Shown here: in pieces, positions 34,007 to 43,236 of the stretch
Numbering within the stretch: position 1 is the first letter of the stretch
Layout of the letters: every line of letters starts with the position of its first letter
Origin: a bacterium
GTDB lineage: Bacteria; Actinomycetota; Acidimicrobiia; Spongiisociales; JAHEDJ01
Assembly (NCBI GenBank): GCA_024641325.1
Contig: JAHEDJ010000002.1
Span: 14,632-74,364, forward strand
DNA length: 59,733 bases
Reading direction: 5' to 3'
Position numbers and translations under genes: made by a program
The notes under the pieces: model-generated
Database searches by the model: none
What the model saw: only the letters and a program-made list of their open reading frames with translations
What the model was told of the DNA's origin: nothing

Positions 34007-36652
34007 ATGGCCGAATGGCATGCCTTAGGTGTCGATGACGTGGTTGCCGGATTGAGGACGGATCTCCACGTTGGATTGGCTTTCGACGAGGCCGCCCGAC
34101 GCCTCGAGGACGTCGGTCCCAACGAGCTCGGGGAAAGCACCGGACCTGGTCGATGGCGGATACTGGTTTCGCAGTTCAGCGACATGCTCATATTCGTGCT
34201 GCTGGTCGCGGCGGTCGTCAGCGGTGCCCTGCTTCGGGAGTGGATCGATGCCGGGGTGATCCTTGCGATCGTCCTACTCAACGCCGTGATCGGCTACACG
34301 CAAGAGGTTCGTGCCGAGGATGCCCTCGCAAGGCTCAAGGAGATGGCAGCTCCTACGGCTCTCGTCGTGCGAAGCGGAGCGGAAATCGACATTCCGGCAA
34401 CCGATGTCGTCCCCGGCGATCTTCTTGTGATGGAGGCGGGCGACAAGGTGGCGGCGGATGCTCGCGTGGTCCGTGCCGTGCATCTGCAGAGTGAAGAGGG
34501 GGCTCTCACGGGTGAGAGCCTGCCCGTTTCGAAGACCCTCGAACCCGTCGCTGCCGATGCAGGAACGGGCGACCGGCGTTCGATGGTGTTCGCAGGAACG
34601 GTGATCGCGGCGGGGCGCGGTCACGCAGTATGCACGGCAACGGGCCCCTCAACCGAAATGGGCAAGATCGCCGAATTGCTCGATCCGGAGGATCAACCTT
34701 CGCCGCTCTCTATCGAGCTGGCCCGTGTTGGTCGTCGAATCGCCTGGATCACGCTGGGCATCGCCGTTGTCATCTTCCTGCTCGGCATGGCTCGCGACCA
34801 ATCGATGGAGACCCTACAGACGGTGTTCCTGATCGCAGTGGCGCTGGCGGTAGCTGCCATTCCTGAAGGTCTGCCTGCCGTTGTCACGGTGACCCTGGCC
34901 AGGGGAGTGCAGACGATGGCGAAGAACAACGCCATCGTTCGCCGGCTCCCAGCCGTGGAGGCTCTCGGGGCCGCGTCGGTCATTTGCACCGACAAGACCG
35001 GCACATTGACCCGGAACGAAATGCGGGTGCAAGCACTCGAGTTCGCCGACCTTCACACGGTGCCATCGGAGGCGGAAGGGGCCGATGGCAGGGTCTGGCG
35101 GTACGCACAGATCGCCGCGCTCTGCAGTGACGCGCGCAAGGTATCCGATGGATACCTCGGCGATCCGACCGAGATTGCGCTCCTTCGTTCGATCGACCCG
35201 ACGATCCTCCGTGTGGACGACGTGCGAGCCGCCAGCCCCCGACTGGACGAGGTTGCGTTCGACTCCTCACGGAAGATGATGACCACTCTCCACCCGTCCG
35301 GCGAACGGTTCTTGATAGCGGTCAAGGGAGCTCCTGAAGTCGTTATGGGCCGGTGCACTTCGTTCGAGCAGCGCGACGGTCCGGTTGCACTGGATGCCGA
35401 ACGTCGTCGGTCGGCGATCGGCACCGCGACCGGGTTCGCTGCGAAGGGACTCCGCACGCTCGGATTCGCATACCGCCTCATCGAAGACGCTCCGGCCGAC
35501 CTGGCGGCCGTCGACCACGACCTGGTGTTCGTCGCCTTGGCCGGGATGAGCGATGAGCTCCGACCCGAAACCCGCGGTGCGATCGATGATGCCCGTTCCG
35601 CCGGGGTGCGGGTGGTGATGGTGACCGGCGATCACGTGGTGACTGCGAAAGCCATCGCAGACGATCTCGGTTTGTTGGAGGGGCGGGCGGCTGTGTCGGG
35701 TACGGAGTTGCGGGCGATGGAGCAGGAGGAACTAGACGCCATCGTTGCAGACATCGCAGTTTTCGCCCGGGTTGATCCGGCCGACAAGGTCAAGATCGTC
35801 AGGTCCTGGAAATCCACGGGTGCCATCGTTGCCATGACCGGCGACGGCGTCAACGATGCGCCGGCGTTGCAGGCGGCAGACATTGGAGTGGCGATGGGTA
35901 CCGGTACCGATGTCGCCAAGGAGGCTGCCGACATGGTGCTGGCCGATGACAACTTCGCCACCATTATCCGGGCGGTATCCGAGGGCCGGGCGATCTTCTC
36001 GAATCTGAAGAAGGTCGTCTATTTCCTGCTCAGCGCCAATGTCTCTGAAGTGCTGGTGATGTTCCTGGGGTTCTTGTTCTTCGGGGCCCTGGGCGAACCC
36101 CTTCTCGCAACCCAGTTGCTGTGGATCAACCTCGTCACCGACGGGTTGCCTGCGCTGGCATTGGGTATCGACCCGCCGGTTCCGGGGTTGATGGAGCAGT
36201 CGCCGGATGAGCGGCGCAACATCCTCAGCGTCCCCCATCAGATGCGATTGCTGTGGCAGGGTGGCTTTCTGGCTGCCGGCGCGTTGGGAGCCCTCGTCTG
36301 GGCTCACTATGTGCGGGACGCGGAGTGGGAGTATGTGCGGACTCTTGTGTTCACGACGCTGGTGACGGCACAGCTGGCGCATATCTACAACATCCGTGCG
36401 CAGGGAACGACAGTCTGGAAGATCGGCTTCGGCGGAAACCGGGTACTCACGTGGGGAGTGATCGGCTCTCTCGTGTTGCACCTTCTGGTCGTTTATCTGC
36501 CAATCGGCAACCGGTTATTCGAGACCGTGCCGATCGACTGGGTCGACTGGCCGCCGATCATCGCTCTGACCGTTCTGCCGTTCCTCGGAATTGACGCCAT
36601 CAAGCGGGCGATTCTGCGGCGCCACCCCTCATGGGAGACGGTGCGGGACTGA
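34007..36652 (+). CDS. P-type cation-transporting ATPase (Ca2+-type, P2A)
   Basis: An 881-residue P2-type ATPase with about 10 membrane helices. The phosphorylated Asp329 is in ICTDKTGTLTRNEM; TGES is in EEGALTGESLPVSK; helix 4 reads VAAIPEGLPAVVTVTLARG, as in SERCA-like Ca2+ pumps; MTGDGVNDAPALQAADIGVAMG is the hinge. The N-terminus has a cation_ATPase_N domain (WHALGVDDVVAGLRTDLHVGLAFDEAARRL). It would export Ca2+ or a similar cation; Mn2+ or Na+ cannot be excluded. It ends 4 nt before a 49-bp repeat doublet. Confidence 0.88.
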   Translation: MAEWHALGVDDVVAGLRTDLHVGLAFDEAARRLEDVGPNELGESTGPGRWRILVSQFSDMLIFVLLVAAVVSGALLREWIDAGVILAIVLLNAVIGYTQEVRAEDALARLKEMAAPTALVVRSGAEIDIPATDVVPGDLLVMEAGDKVAADARVVRAVHLQSEEGALTGESLPVSKTLEPVAADAGTGDRRSMVFAGTVIAAGRGHAVCTATGPSTEMGKIAELLDPEDQPSPLSIELARVGRRIAWITLGIAVVIFLLGMARDQSMETLQTVFLIAVALAVAAIPEGLPAVVTVTLARGVQTMAKNNAIVRRLPAVEALGAASVICTDKTGTLTRNEMRVQALEFADLHTVPSEAEGADGRVWRYAQIAALCSDARKVSDGYLGDPTEIALLRSIDPTILRVDDVRAASPRLDEVAFDSSRKMMTTLHPSGERFLIAVKGAPEVVMGRCTSFEQRDGPVALDAERRRSAIGTATGFAAKGLRTLGFAYRLIEDAPADLAAVDHDLVFVALAGMSDELRPETRGAIDDARSAGVRVVMVTGDHVVTAKAIADDLGLLEGRAAVSGTELRAMEQEELDAIVADIAVFARVDPADKVKIVRSWKSTGAIVAMTGDGVNDAPALQAADIGVAMGTGTDVAKEAADMVLADDNFATIIRAVSEGRAIFSNLKKVVYFLLSANVSEVLVMFLGFLFFGALGEPLLATQLLWINLVTDGLPALALGIDPPVPGLMEQSPDERRNILSVPHQMRLLWQGGFLAAGALGALVWAHYVRDAEWEYVRTLVFTTLVTAQLAHIYNIRAQGTTVWKIGFGGNRVLTWGVIGSLVLHLLVVYLPIGNRLFETVPIDWVDWPPIIALTVLPFLGIDAIKRAILRRHPSWETVRD

Positions 36653-36655
36653 CGT

Positions 36656-36704
36656 TTTCTCGGCAATACTGTTGCGCGTGGGCAATGACAGCATTGCTGA
36701 GAAA
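36656..36704. repeat. 49-bp inverted repeat, copy 3 (doublet B)
   Basis: Left arm TTTCTCGGCAATACTGT, right arm CAGCATTGCTGAGAAA. It begins 4 nt after the ATPase stop. Its centre (TTGCGCGTGGG) is shared with copy 5 at 42607. Confidence 0.85.
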
Positions 36705-36715
36705 CCTGATCTCAC

Positions 36716-36764
36716 TTTCTCGGCAATACTTTTGTTGTCCCAGATGGACAGTATTGCCGAGAAA
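36716..36764. repeat. 49-bp inverted repeat, copy 4 (doublet B)
   Basis: Left arm TTTCTCGGCAATACT, right arm AGTATTGCCGAGAAA, exactly 60 bp after copy 3 with an 11-bp spacer. Both arms carry the compensating G/C variant (CGG and CCG), so pairing is kept. Confidence 0.85.
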
Positions 36765-36800
36765 ACCCGGCCTGGCGGCCGGGCGCCGGTGACCCACCTT

Positions 36801-36832
36801 TATACTCCCGCCCAGCTTGGTTGTACGGGAGT
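36801..36832 (+). promoter_or_regulatory. Putative -10 and inverted repeat over the hppA ribosome binding site
   Basis: TATACT (36801-36806) resembles a -10 box. ACTCCCG (36804-36810) and CGGGAGT (36826-36832) form a 7-bp inverted repeat whose right arm contains the GGGAG ribosome binding site of hppA. If transcription starts upstream, the site would be hidden in a hairpin; if it starts from TATACT, the repeat could only be a DNA site. Confidence 0.4.
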
Positions 36833-36841
36833 GAATTTTCT

Positions 36842-38938
36842 ATGAACACGTTCTTTCTTTGGTCTGCTCTGGTCATGGGGCTTGCAGCGCTGGGGCTTGC
36901 CGCCTATTACGCCCGACGCGTGCTCGCCATGAGTCAGGGGAACGAGCTGATGATCGAGATTTCCTCGAACATCAGAGCGGGGGCGATGGCCTTCCTGAGG
37001 CGTGAGTACACGTGGGTGGCCGTCTTCGTGACGGCCATGTTCTTGTTGATTGGCTTCCTTCTGGACGATGGTTGGCTCCGAGCACTGGCCTACCTGGCGG
37101 GCGCTCTGCTGTCGGGCGGAGCCGGCTTCGTGGGAATGAGAATCGCCACGGCGGCCAACGCTAGAACCACCGAAGCCGCCCGCACAGGCGGGATCGTCAA
37201 AGCGCTCCCCCTCGCCTTTCGCGGCGGCGCTGTGATGGGATTCACAGTTGCCGGCTTCGGGCTGCTGGGTGTGGCTCTCGGCTATCTGATCTTTGTTGAA
37301 TTGAGCGGATTCGAGGTCGGCCGCGGCGCAGAGATCGTCGCGGCGATCGGACTCGGCGGATCTTCCATCGCCCTGTTCGCCCGTGTAGGCGGTGGTATCT
37401 ACACAAAGGCGGCCGACATCGGCGCGGACCTAGTCGGCAAGGTCGAGGCCGGCATTCCGGAGGATGATCCACGCAACCCTGCCACCATCGCAGACAACGT
37501 AGGCGATAACGTCGGCGACGTGGCCGGGATGGGTGCCGATCTGTTCGAATCCTATGTCGGCTCGCTGGTTGCGCCGATCGCCTTCGCTGCTCTTGCCTTC
37601 ACGGGAGCCGTCTACCAGGCTGAAGCAGTCATCTTCCCGCTCGCCGTTGGAGCGGTCGGGATGCTCGCCTCGATCATCGGGTCGTTCCTCGTCAAACCCA
37701 AGTCCGACTCCGACCTCGCTTCCGCTCTCCACCGGGGCACGAACACGGCCATGATCCTGGCGGCCGCCGGCGTCCTCGGCCTCTCATACTTGATGTTCGG
37801 ATCGATCGAGGGAGTGAATCCGCTCGGGTTGTTCCTTGCCGTGGCGATCGGACTGCTGGTTGGATTTACGATCGGCAAGATCTCCGAGATCTACACATCC
37901 GACCACTACAAGACGGTCAAGGAAATCGCGCGACAGGCACAAACGGGTCCCGCCACGGTGATCTTGTCTGGCATCGCAGAAGGTAAGCGGTCGGCCGCCT
38001 ACTCGGTCATCGTGGCGGCTACCGGTATCGGTGGCGCGTTCTGGGCCGGCGAGATGGCCCTCGGTGAACTAGGGGGGATCTACGGCGTTGCGATCGCCGC
38101 AATCGGTGTGCTGGCAACTCTGGGTATCACGATCGCCGTGGATGCCTACGGTCCCATTGCCGACAACGCAGGTGGTATCGCCGAGATGACCCACTTGCCC
38201 CCCGAGGTCCGCCAAGCGACCGACGCGCTCGACTCCCTGGGTAATACGACCGCAGCCGTCGCCAAAGGCTTTGCCATCGGCTCGGCCGCCGTGACCGCGC
38301 TGGCTCTCTTCTCCACCTTCACACAGGCGGTCGGCAATGCGGCGGAAGCGTCGGGGGTAGCCAACCCGCTGGCTAACGGGATCAACATCATGAACGTCGA
38401 GACGACGATCGGTTTGTTCCTCGGGGCGATGTTCCCGTTCTTGTTCTCCGGCATGACGATCAACGCCGTCGGTCGCGCAGCCAACGAGATGATCGAGGAA
38501 GTGCGCAGGCAGTTCCGGGAGATCCCTGGTCTCCGTGAGGGGAAAGAAGGCGTGAAGGCCGAGTACGCCAAATGCGTGGATATCGCCACGGCAGGCGCCC
38601 TGCGTGAGATGGTGTTGCCCGGTTCGCTGGCAATCATCCTCCCGCTGGTGATCGGCTTCGTCAACGTCGAGGCACTCGGAGGCTTCCTGGCCGGGGCTCT
38701 CGTCACAGGTTTCCTTCTCGCCATCTATATGGCCAACGCCGGTGGTGCTTGGGACAACGCCAAGAAGTTCATCGAGGCGGGTGCGTTCGGGGGTAAGGGT
38801 TCTGAGGCACACAAAGCCGCAGTCATCGGTGACACGGTCGGCGATCCTTTCAAGGACACATCCGGCCCCGCGATGAACATCGTTATCAAGGTCATGACGA
38901 TTGTGAGCCTGGTCTTCGCTTCAGCCTTCATCGGATAG
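36842..38938 (+). CDS. hppA: Membrane-bound ion-pumping pyrophosphatase
   Basis: A 698-residue integral membrane pyrophosphatase with about 16 helices, coupling PPi hydrolysis to H+ (or Na+) transport. The substrate site is [47 protein letters not shown]. The motif [10 protein letters not shown] (about 466-475) has Ala where K+-independent enzymes have Lys, so a K+-dependent type is likely. H+ and Na+ pumps are hard to tell apart here. The ATG at 36842 is preceded by GGGAG. Confidence 0.92.
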   Translation: MNTFFLWSALVMGLAALGLAAYYARRVLAMSQGNELMIEISSNIRAGAMAFLRREYTWVAVFVTAMFLLIGFLLDDGWLRALAYLAGALLSGGAGFVGMRIATAANARTTEAARTGGIVKALPLAFRGGAVMGFTVAGFGLLGVALGYLIFVELSGFEVGRGAEIVAAIGLGGSSIALFARVGGGIYTKAADIGADLVGKVEAGIPEDDPRNPATIADNVGDNVGDVAGMGADLFESYVGSLVAPIAFAALAFTGAVYQAEAVIFPLAVGAVGMLASIIGSFLVKPKSDSDLASALHRGTNTAMILAAAGVLGLSYLMFGSIEGVNPLGLFLAVAIGLLVGFTIGKISEIYTSDHYKTVKEIARQAQTGPATVILSGIAEGKRSAAYSVIVAATGIGGAFWAGEMALGELGGIYGVAIAAIGVLATLGITIAVDAYGPIADNAGGIAEMTHLPPEVRQATDALDSLGNTTAAVAKGFAIGSAAVTALALFSTFTQAVGNAAEASGVANPLANGINIMNVETTIGLFLGAMFPFLFSGMTINAVGRAANEMIEEVRRQFREIPGLREGKEGVKAEYAKCVDIATAGALREMVLPGSLAIILPLVIGFVNVEALGGFLAGALVTGFLLAIYMANAGGAWDNAKKFIEAGAFGGKGSEAHKAAVIGDTVGDPFKDTSGPAMNIVIKVMTIVSLVFASAFIG

Positions 38939-38993
38939 TCACGACCCGAGCCCAGTTTGGCCGAGCAGCGGAATCCGGGCATGCTGGAGGCCA

Positions 38994-40229
38994 ATGGAAA
39001 TCACCTTTCTGCGTCACGGACAATCCGAGGCCAACGAGGCAGGCATCTGGCAGGGCAGTCGTCATGGTGGCCGCCTGACCAGACTCGGTGAGGCGCAGGC
39101 CTCGGCTGTAGCAGTTCGCCTTCTCAAGAACCCTCCCGATCTCATCATTACCAGCGGGCTCGACCGCACGAATCAGACGGCGGCGCCGCTCGGTCTACCG
39201 GTCGAATCCGATGCCGCATGGGAGGAGATGGATCTGGGTCTGTGGGACGGCATGACGCTCCCCGAGATCTCGGAGATCTACTCAGATGAGCTGATCGCCG
39301 TCTTCGCCGGCCAGGAAGTTCCGATGGGCCGAAACGGCGAAACAATTCTCCAGATTCGTGATCGGGTTTCGGTAGCTCTCGATGCGCTTCAGTCGAGACT
39401 GGACGATGGTGACCGGGCGGTTGTCGTGACTCACGGAGGGATAGTCGAGACCCTGGCCAGGATGCATTGGAAAATCGATGGGCCAACTCCGGCTTTTGCC
39501 GGTCCCTCCAACACCTCCCTGACCAGTTTCCGTCACGTTTACGGCCACCTCCGGCTGGCCACCTACAACGATACGGGGCACCTTGGCCCGATCAACGAAT
39601 GGGCAGTCGAGCGGCTGAACAATGGCGATCCTTTGGTCACTTTCGTCCGCCACGGCGAGACCGATGCCAACCTTCGACGGTTGGTTCAAGGCCAGACGGA
39701 TTGGGGATTGAATGATCGCGGTCGGGAGCAGGCCGGCAAGCTGGCAGAGTGGTACGGGACCCAGCAATCGGTATTTGCCTCCCCGCTCGGGCGCGCTGCC
39801 GAGACTGCTGCCGCGATCGCGGCCGACGGTGTCACGGAGCTGAGCGAGTTCGCCGAGCTTTCGTTCGGATCATGGGAAGGCAAGACTTTCGATGAACTGC
39901 AGACTGCCGACGGCGATTCCGACCTGGCCGACAGGATCTTCCAGAGGGGTGAAGACCTGCCGCGCGGAGGTGACGGAGAGACCTGGGCCCAGCTGTCCGA
40001 GCGCATGAAGGTAGGTGTTGAGAAGGTGATAGCTGCCGATGGAGCGCGTCACATCACTGTCGTCTCACATGGGGGAGCTATAAGGGCTTACACGCTGGGC
40101 AATATGGGGGTCGGGTGGCCCGATGTTCTGGACACCGTCGTCCCTGCCAACACCGCAGTGACCCACGTCGTGCTTACCGATGATGGCCCCGTCCTCGCCG
40201 ACTACGCGGTGGCTACGCATCTCGAATAG
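38994..40229 (+). CDS. Tandem double-domain histidine phosphatase
   Basis: A 411-residue protein made of two histidine phosphatase (phosphoglycerate mutase-like) domains. Domain 1 has LRHGQSEAN with H8 and VVTHGGIVE; domain 2, from about residue 212, has VRHGETDAN with H220 and VVSHGGAIR. Both keep the catalytic histidines and the conserved glutamate region ([11 protein letters not shown] and [11 protein letters not shown]). Substrate unknown; similar single-domain proteins act as cobalamin-pathway, sugar-phosphate or phosphoglycerate phosphatases. GGAGG precedes the ATG. Confidence 0.85.
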   Translation: MEITFLRHGQSEANEAGIWQGSRHGGRLTRLGEAQASAVAVRLLKNPPDLIITSGLDRTNQTAAPLGLPVESDAAWEEMDLGLWDGMTLPEISEIYSDELIAVFAGQEVPMGRNGETILQIRDRVSVALDALQSRLDDGDRAVVVTHGGIVETLARMHWKIDGPTPAFAGPSNTSLTSFRHVYGHLRLATYNDTGHLGPINEWAVERLNNGDPLVTFVRHGETDANLRRLVQGQTDWGLNDRGREQAGKLAEWYGTQQSVFASPLGRAAETAAAIAADGVTELSEFAELSFGSWEGKTFDELQTADGDSDLADRIFQRGEDLPRGGDGETWAQLSERMKVGVEKVIAADGARHITVVSHGGAIRAYTLGNMGVGWPDVLDTVVPANTAVTHVVLTDDGPVLADYAVATHLE

Positions 40230-40241
40230 TGACTGTCGCGG

Positions 40242-40247
40242 TACTGT
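40242..40247 (+). promoter_or_regulatory. Putative -10 box (TACTGT) for a leaderless mRNA
   Basis: TACTGT ends 6 nt before the ATG of the dehydratase-like gene, without a ribosome binding site. Confidence 0.4.
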
Positions 40248-40253
40248 CTCTCC

Positions 40254-41201
40254 ATGATTCAGCTCACCGAGATAGAGGCCGCGCGCCGCACGATCGCTCC
40301 CTACGTAGTCGAGACTCCCGTGGTTACCAGCCACACCCTGAGCAGGGAGCTAGGTACAAACGTGGCTCTCAAGCTCGAACTCTTCCAGAAGACAGGGAGT
40401 TTCAAGCCGCGTGGCGCGGTCAACCAGCTCCTCGCATACGAGAATCGAGCCGCCGGCGTCGTCGGCATCAGCGGCGGCAACTTTGCGCAGGGCCTTGCCT
40501 ATGCGGCGGGACGGCTGGATGTGCCCGCCCGGGTCGTGATGCCGGAGACGACGCCGGCCAACTATCTCGAGGCGACTAGGAGCTACGGTGCACAGGTCGA
40601 ACTAGTCCCGTCGATCGCTGATGCATTCATCAGATACGACGAGCTCGTTGGCGAGGGCTGGGGCCCTATGCACCCGTTCGACAATCCCGACATGATGGCC
40701 GGGAACGGGACGTTGGGAATCGAGCTCCTCGATCAGGTTCCCGAAGCCACCGATGTGATCGTGTCCATCGGCGGCGGTGGATTCATGGCCGGAGTCACAT
40801 CTGCGATCAAGGGGCTCAGGCCCGACGTGCGGGTCTGGGGCGTCGAAACCGAGGGAGCAAACGTGATGGCTCGCTCGCTGGAGGCCGGATCTCCCGAGAC
40901 GATGACGCCGACCTCGATCGCCAAGACTCTCGGCTCGCCCTACGCAGGGAAGATTCCGTTCGAGATTGCCCGTGACCAACTCGAAGAGGTGGTCGTTGTG
41001 TCCGACGCCGAAGCCGTGCAAGCCATGGCCTTCCTCTTTGAGCGGACGAAGCTGGTGACCGAGCCCGCCGCGGCATGCACTCTCGCCGCCGCCAGGCGGT
41101 TGCGTGAGCGCCTACACATTGACGGCACCCTGGTCCTGGTTCTCTGCGGCGGCAATCTCTCAGTTGCGGATATGTGCACCTTCACCAATAGTTACGGTTG
41201 A
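40254..41201 (+). CDS. Threonine/serine dehydratase-like PLP enzyme
   Basis: A 315-residue fold-type II PLP enzyme. KLELFQKTGSFKPRGA carries the PLP lysine; SGGNFAQGLAYAA and the glycine-rich phosphate loop SIGGGGFMAG are conserved. It lacks a C-terminal ACT/regulatory domain, so it resembles catabolic threonine dehydratases or serine racemase-like enzymes (threonine to 2-oxobutanoate, or serine to pyruvate). The asparagine in SGGNFAQG is where many family members have SAGNHAQG, which may shift specificity. Confidence 0.82.
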   Translation: MIQLTEIEAARRTIAPYVVETPVVTSHTLSRELGTNVALKLELFQKTGSFKPRGAVNQLLAYENRAAGVVGISGGNFAQGLAYAAGRLDVPARVVMPETTPANYLEATRSYGAQVELVPSIADAFIRYDELVGEGWGPMHPFDNPDMMAGNGTLGIELLDQVPEATDVIVSIGGGGFMAGVTSAIKGLRPDVRVWGVETEGANVMARSLEAGSPETMTPTSIAKTLGSPYAGKIPFEIARDQLEEVVVVSDAEAVQAMAFLFERTKLVTEPAAACTLAAARRLRERLHIDGTLVLVLCGGNLSVADMCTFTNSYG

Positions 41202-41291
41202 GATTCGGCACGAGATGCCGACAGGGTCCTTGTAATCGCCGCCTGGAACGAGTTTGCTAATGAGCGTGACGCCAGAGGAGGCTTTGACCCC

Positions 41292-42599
41292 GTGACCCGC
41301 TCGTACGTCCTGGACACCTGCGTAGTTTTGGCCGATCCCAACTCGATTCTTCGATTCGACGAGCATGAGGTGATTCTGCCGCTCGTGGTGATCGAGGAAC
41401 TCGATCGCATGAAGATCCGGCACGACGAGGTGGGCGCCAATGCCCGCTCCGCGTTGCGGCTGCTCGAACGACTGGGCGCTTCCCGAGAGGGTGGGCTGCG
41501 TGACCCTGTTCCACTGCCCAGCGGCGGCGTTCTGAGGATAGAGCTGAACGGGATTGTCTCGCCCCGGCTGCCAGAGGTGTTCGATGCGAGAACCACGGAC
41601 CATCGCATTCTCGCCACTTGCCTCAACATGGCAGATGATGGAGGAGATCCGGTGCTCGTCACCAAGGATGCGGCCCTCCGGATCAAAGGTGCCCAGATGG
41701 GGGTCCCGGTTCAGGACTATCGAGCCGACACGGTTCCCGTTGAGGAGCTCTACACGGGCATCATCGAGGTGACGGTCGAAAGGAGCGCCATCGACCAGTT
41801 GTTTGCCGACCACAAGGTGTCGTTGCCCGACGTAGAGGCGATGATCAACCAATATGCCGTGCTCAGGTGCGGGTCGCAGTCGGCGCTGGCCAGAGTTGTT
41901 GAGACTGTTCCCACTACGGTCGTCAACCGTGTGCACGGCCACCCCCGTGCGTTCGGAGTCGAACCCAAGAACATGCAACAGATCTTTGCGCTGGATCTCC
42001 TCCTTGATCCTGATGTGCCTGCGGTGTCGGTCATGGGAATGGCCGGAGCCGGCAAGACCTTCCTTGCGCTAGCCGCAGCACTGGAGCAGGTTGTCGAGTC
42101 GAATCGATATCGGCGGGTCGCCGTGTACCGGCCGCTGGTTGCCGTCGGACGACAGGAGGTCGGCTATCTCCCCGGTGATCTCGATGAGAAGCTCGAACCG
42201 TGGATGGCTGCCATCTACGACAATCTCCACGCCCTGTTCAGCGATCTGTCTTCGGACGACGCCCGGGACGCCGTAGACGAACTCCTCGAACGGAACGAGG
42301 TGGAGATGGCGGCGGTGACCTTCCTTCGTGGGCGCTCGATCACTGATGAGATCGTGATCATCGACGAGGCGCAAAACCTCGAGATGTCGACTTTGAAAGT
42401 AATCCTCACCCGGATGGGAAGAGGCTCGAAGGTGATCTTCTGTGGGGATCTGACTCAGGTCGACAACCCTTATGTGTCCCCGTACGGTGGCATGGCGGCG
42501 TTGATCGAGAAGTTCAAGGGTTCCCCATTGTTCGGCCACGTGACCTTGGAGCGGTCGATCCGAAGCCCACTCGCCGAGATGGCGGCCACGATCCTCTGA
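41292..42599 (+). CDS. PIN-PhoH ATPase/ribonuclease (PhoH2-type)
   Basis: A 435-residue two-domain protein. Residues 1-150 form a PIN nuclease domain (YVLDTCVVLAD with D8; VIEELDRMK; TTDHRILATC; TKDAALR). The C-terminal PhoH domain has Walker A GMAGAGKTF near residue 248 and Walker B IIDEAQNLE. Such PhoH2 proteins unwind and cut RNA in an ATP-dependent manner in mycobacteria. No separate antitoxin gene is seen. The GTG start is preceded by AGAGGAGG about 10 nt away. Confidence 0.88.
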   Translation: MTRSYVLDTCVVLADPNSILRFDEHEVILPLVVIEELDRMKIRHDEVGANARSALRLLERLGASREGGLRDPVPLPSGGVLRIELNGIVSPRLPEVFDARTTDHRILATCLNMADDGGDPVLVTKDAALRIKGAQMGVPVQDYRADTVPVEELYTGIIEVTVERSAIDQLFADHKVSLPDVEAMINQYAVLRCGSQSALARVVETVPTTVVNRVHGHPRAFGVEPKNMQQIFALDLLLDPDVPAVSVMGMAGAGKTFLALAAALEQVVESNRYRRVAVYRPLVAVGRQEVGYLPGDLDEKLEPWMAAIYDNLHALFSDLSSDDARDAVDELLERNEVEMAAVTFLRGRSITDEIVIIDEAQNLEMSTLKVILTRMGRGSKVIFCGDLTQVDNPYVSPYGGMAALIEKFKGSPLFGHVTLERSIRSPLAEMAATIL

Positions 42600-42606
42600 C
42601 CACCGG

Positions 42607-42655
42607 TTTCTCAGCAATGTAATTGCGCGTGGGGAACGACAGTATTGCTGAGAAA
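42607..42655. repeat. 49-bp inverted repeat, copy 5 (single)
   Basis: Left arm TTTCTCAGCAATGT, right arm AGTATTGCTGAGAAA, the same 49-bp length as the other four. It lies 7 nt after the PIN-PhoH stop and is not paired with a second copy. Confidence 0.85.
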
Positions 42656-42681
42656 ATCCTGGAAGTGCTATCAATGGTGCC

Positions 42682-43146
42682 ATGCGGTACTGGCTGATGA
42701 AATCCGAGCCCGATGCGTACTCGATCGATGACCTCGAGAGGGACGGAACCGAGCATTGGGACGGCATCCGCAACTACCAGGCCCGCAATCTCATGCGGGA
42801 CGAGATGGAGATCGGCGATCGGGTGCTTTTCTACCACTCGAACGCCAAGCCGCCCGGCGTGGTCGGGATTGCCGAAATCGCCAGCGGGCCGTACCCCGAT
42901 CACACCCAGTTCGACCCGGAGCAGCAGTATTTCGATCCGAAGTCCGACCCCGAGAACCCGCGCTGGATCATGGTCGATGTGTCGTTCGTCGAGAAGTTGC
43001 CGCGCCTGGTCTCGCTCCATGAGTTGAAGGAGCACCCCCAGCTGGCCGGCATGGTTCTTCTCAATCGGTCGAGGTTGTCGGTGCAGCCGGTGACCAGCGA
43101 TCAGTTCGCTTTCATTGTTGATCTGGCGAGAGGTGCCGTGAGTTAG
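42682..43146 (+). CDS. EVE-domain protein
   Basis: A 154-residue EVE (YTH-related) domain: MRYWLMKSEPDAYSIDDL, WDGIRNYQARNLMRDEMEIGDRVLFYHSN, GVVGIAEI. EVE proteins read modified bases in DNA or RNA; a stand-alone copy is found in many bacteria, often with unknown targets. It starts 26 nt after a 49-bp repeat and ends at a structured convergent region shared with topA. Confidence 0.88.
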   Translation: MRYWLMKSEPDAYSIDDLERDGTEHWDGIRNYQARNLMRDEMEIGDRVLFYHSNAKPPGVVGIAEIASGPYPDHTQFDPEQQYFDPKSDPENPRWIMVDVSFVEKLPRLVSLHELKEHPQLAGMVLLNRSRLSVQPVTSDQFAFIVDLARGAVS

Positions 43147-43154
43147 GGAGCGGT

Positions 43155-43205
43155 CTGGAAGGTGAAACCCAAAACCTTGAACCACCAAGTTGGGTAGCTT
43201 TCCAG
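43155..43205. terminator. Nested hairpin between convergent EVE and topA genes
   Basis: Three nested stems: CTGGAA/TTCCAG (43155-43160 and 43200-43205), ACCCAA/TTGGGT (43167-43172 and 43190-43195) and CTTG/CAAG (43176-43179 and 43186-43189). It lies 9 nt after the EVE stop and 32 nt beyond the topA stop, so it probably ends both transcripts. Confidence 0.55.
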
Positions 43206-43208
43206 AAA

Positions 43209-43236
43209 CTCGCGACTTGCGACCCGCGACTAGCGC
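43209..43236. repeat. Heptamer array (NNYGCGA class)
   Basis: CTCGCGA, CTTGCGA, CCCGCGA, CTAGCGC repeat with a 7-bp period and touch the topA stop codon at 43237. Confidence 0.65.

Noticed and set aside
36656-36764. 49-bp repeats considered as intrinsic terminators
   Set aside because: The stems end in GAGAAA with no T-run in either direction, and two are stacked at fixed distance; a terminator role is not excluded but does not explain the family.
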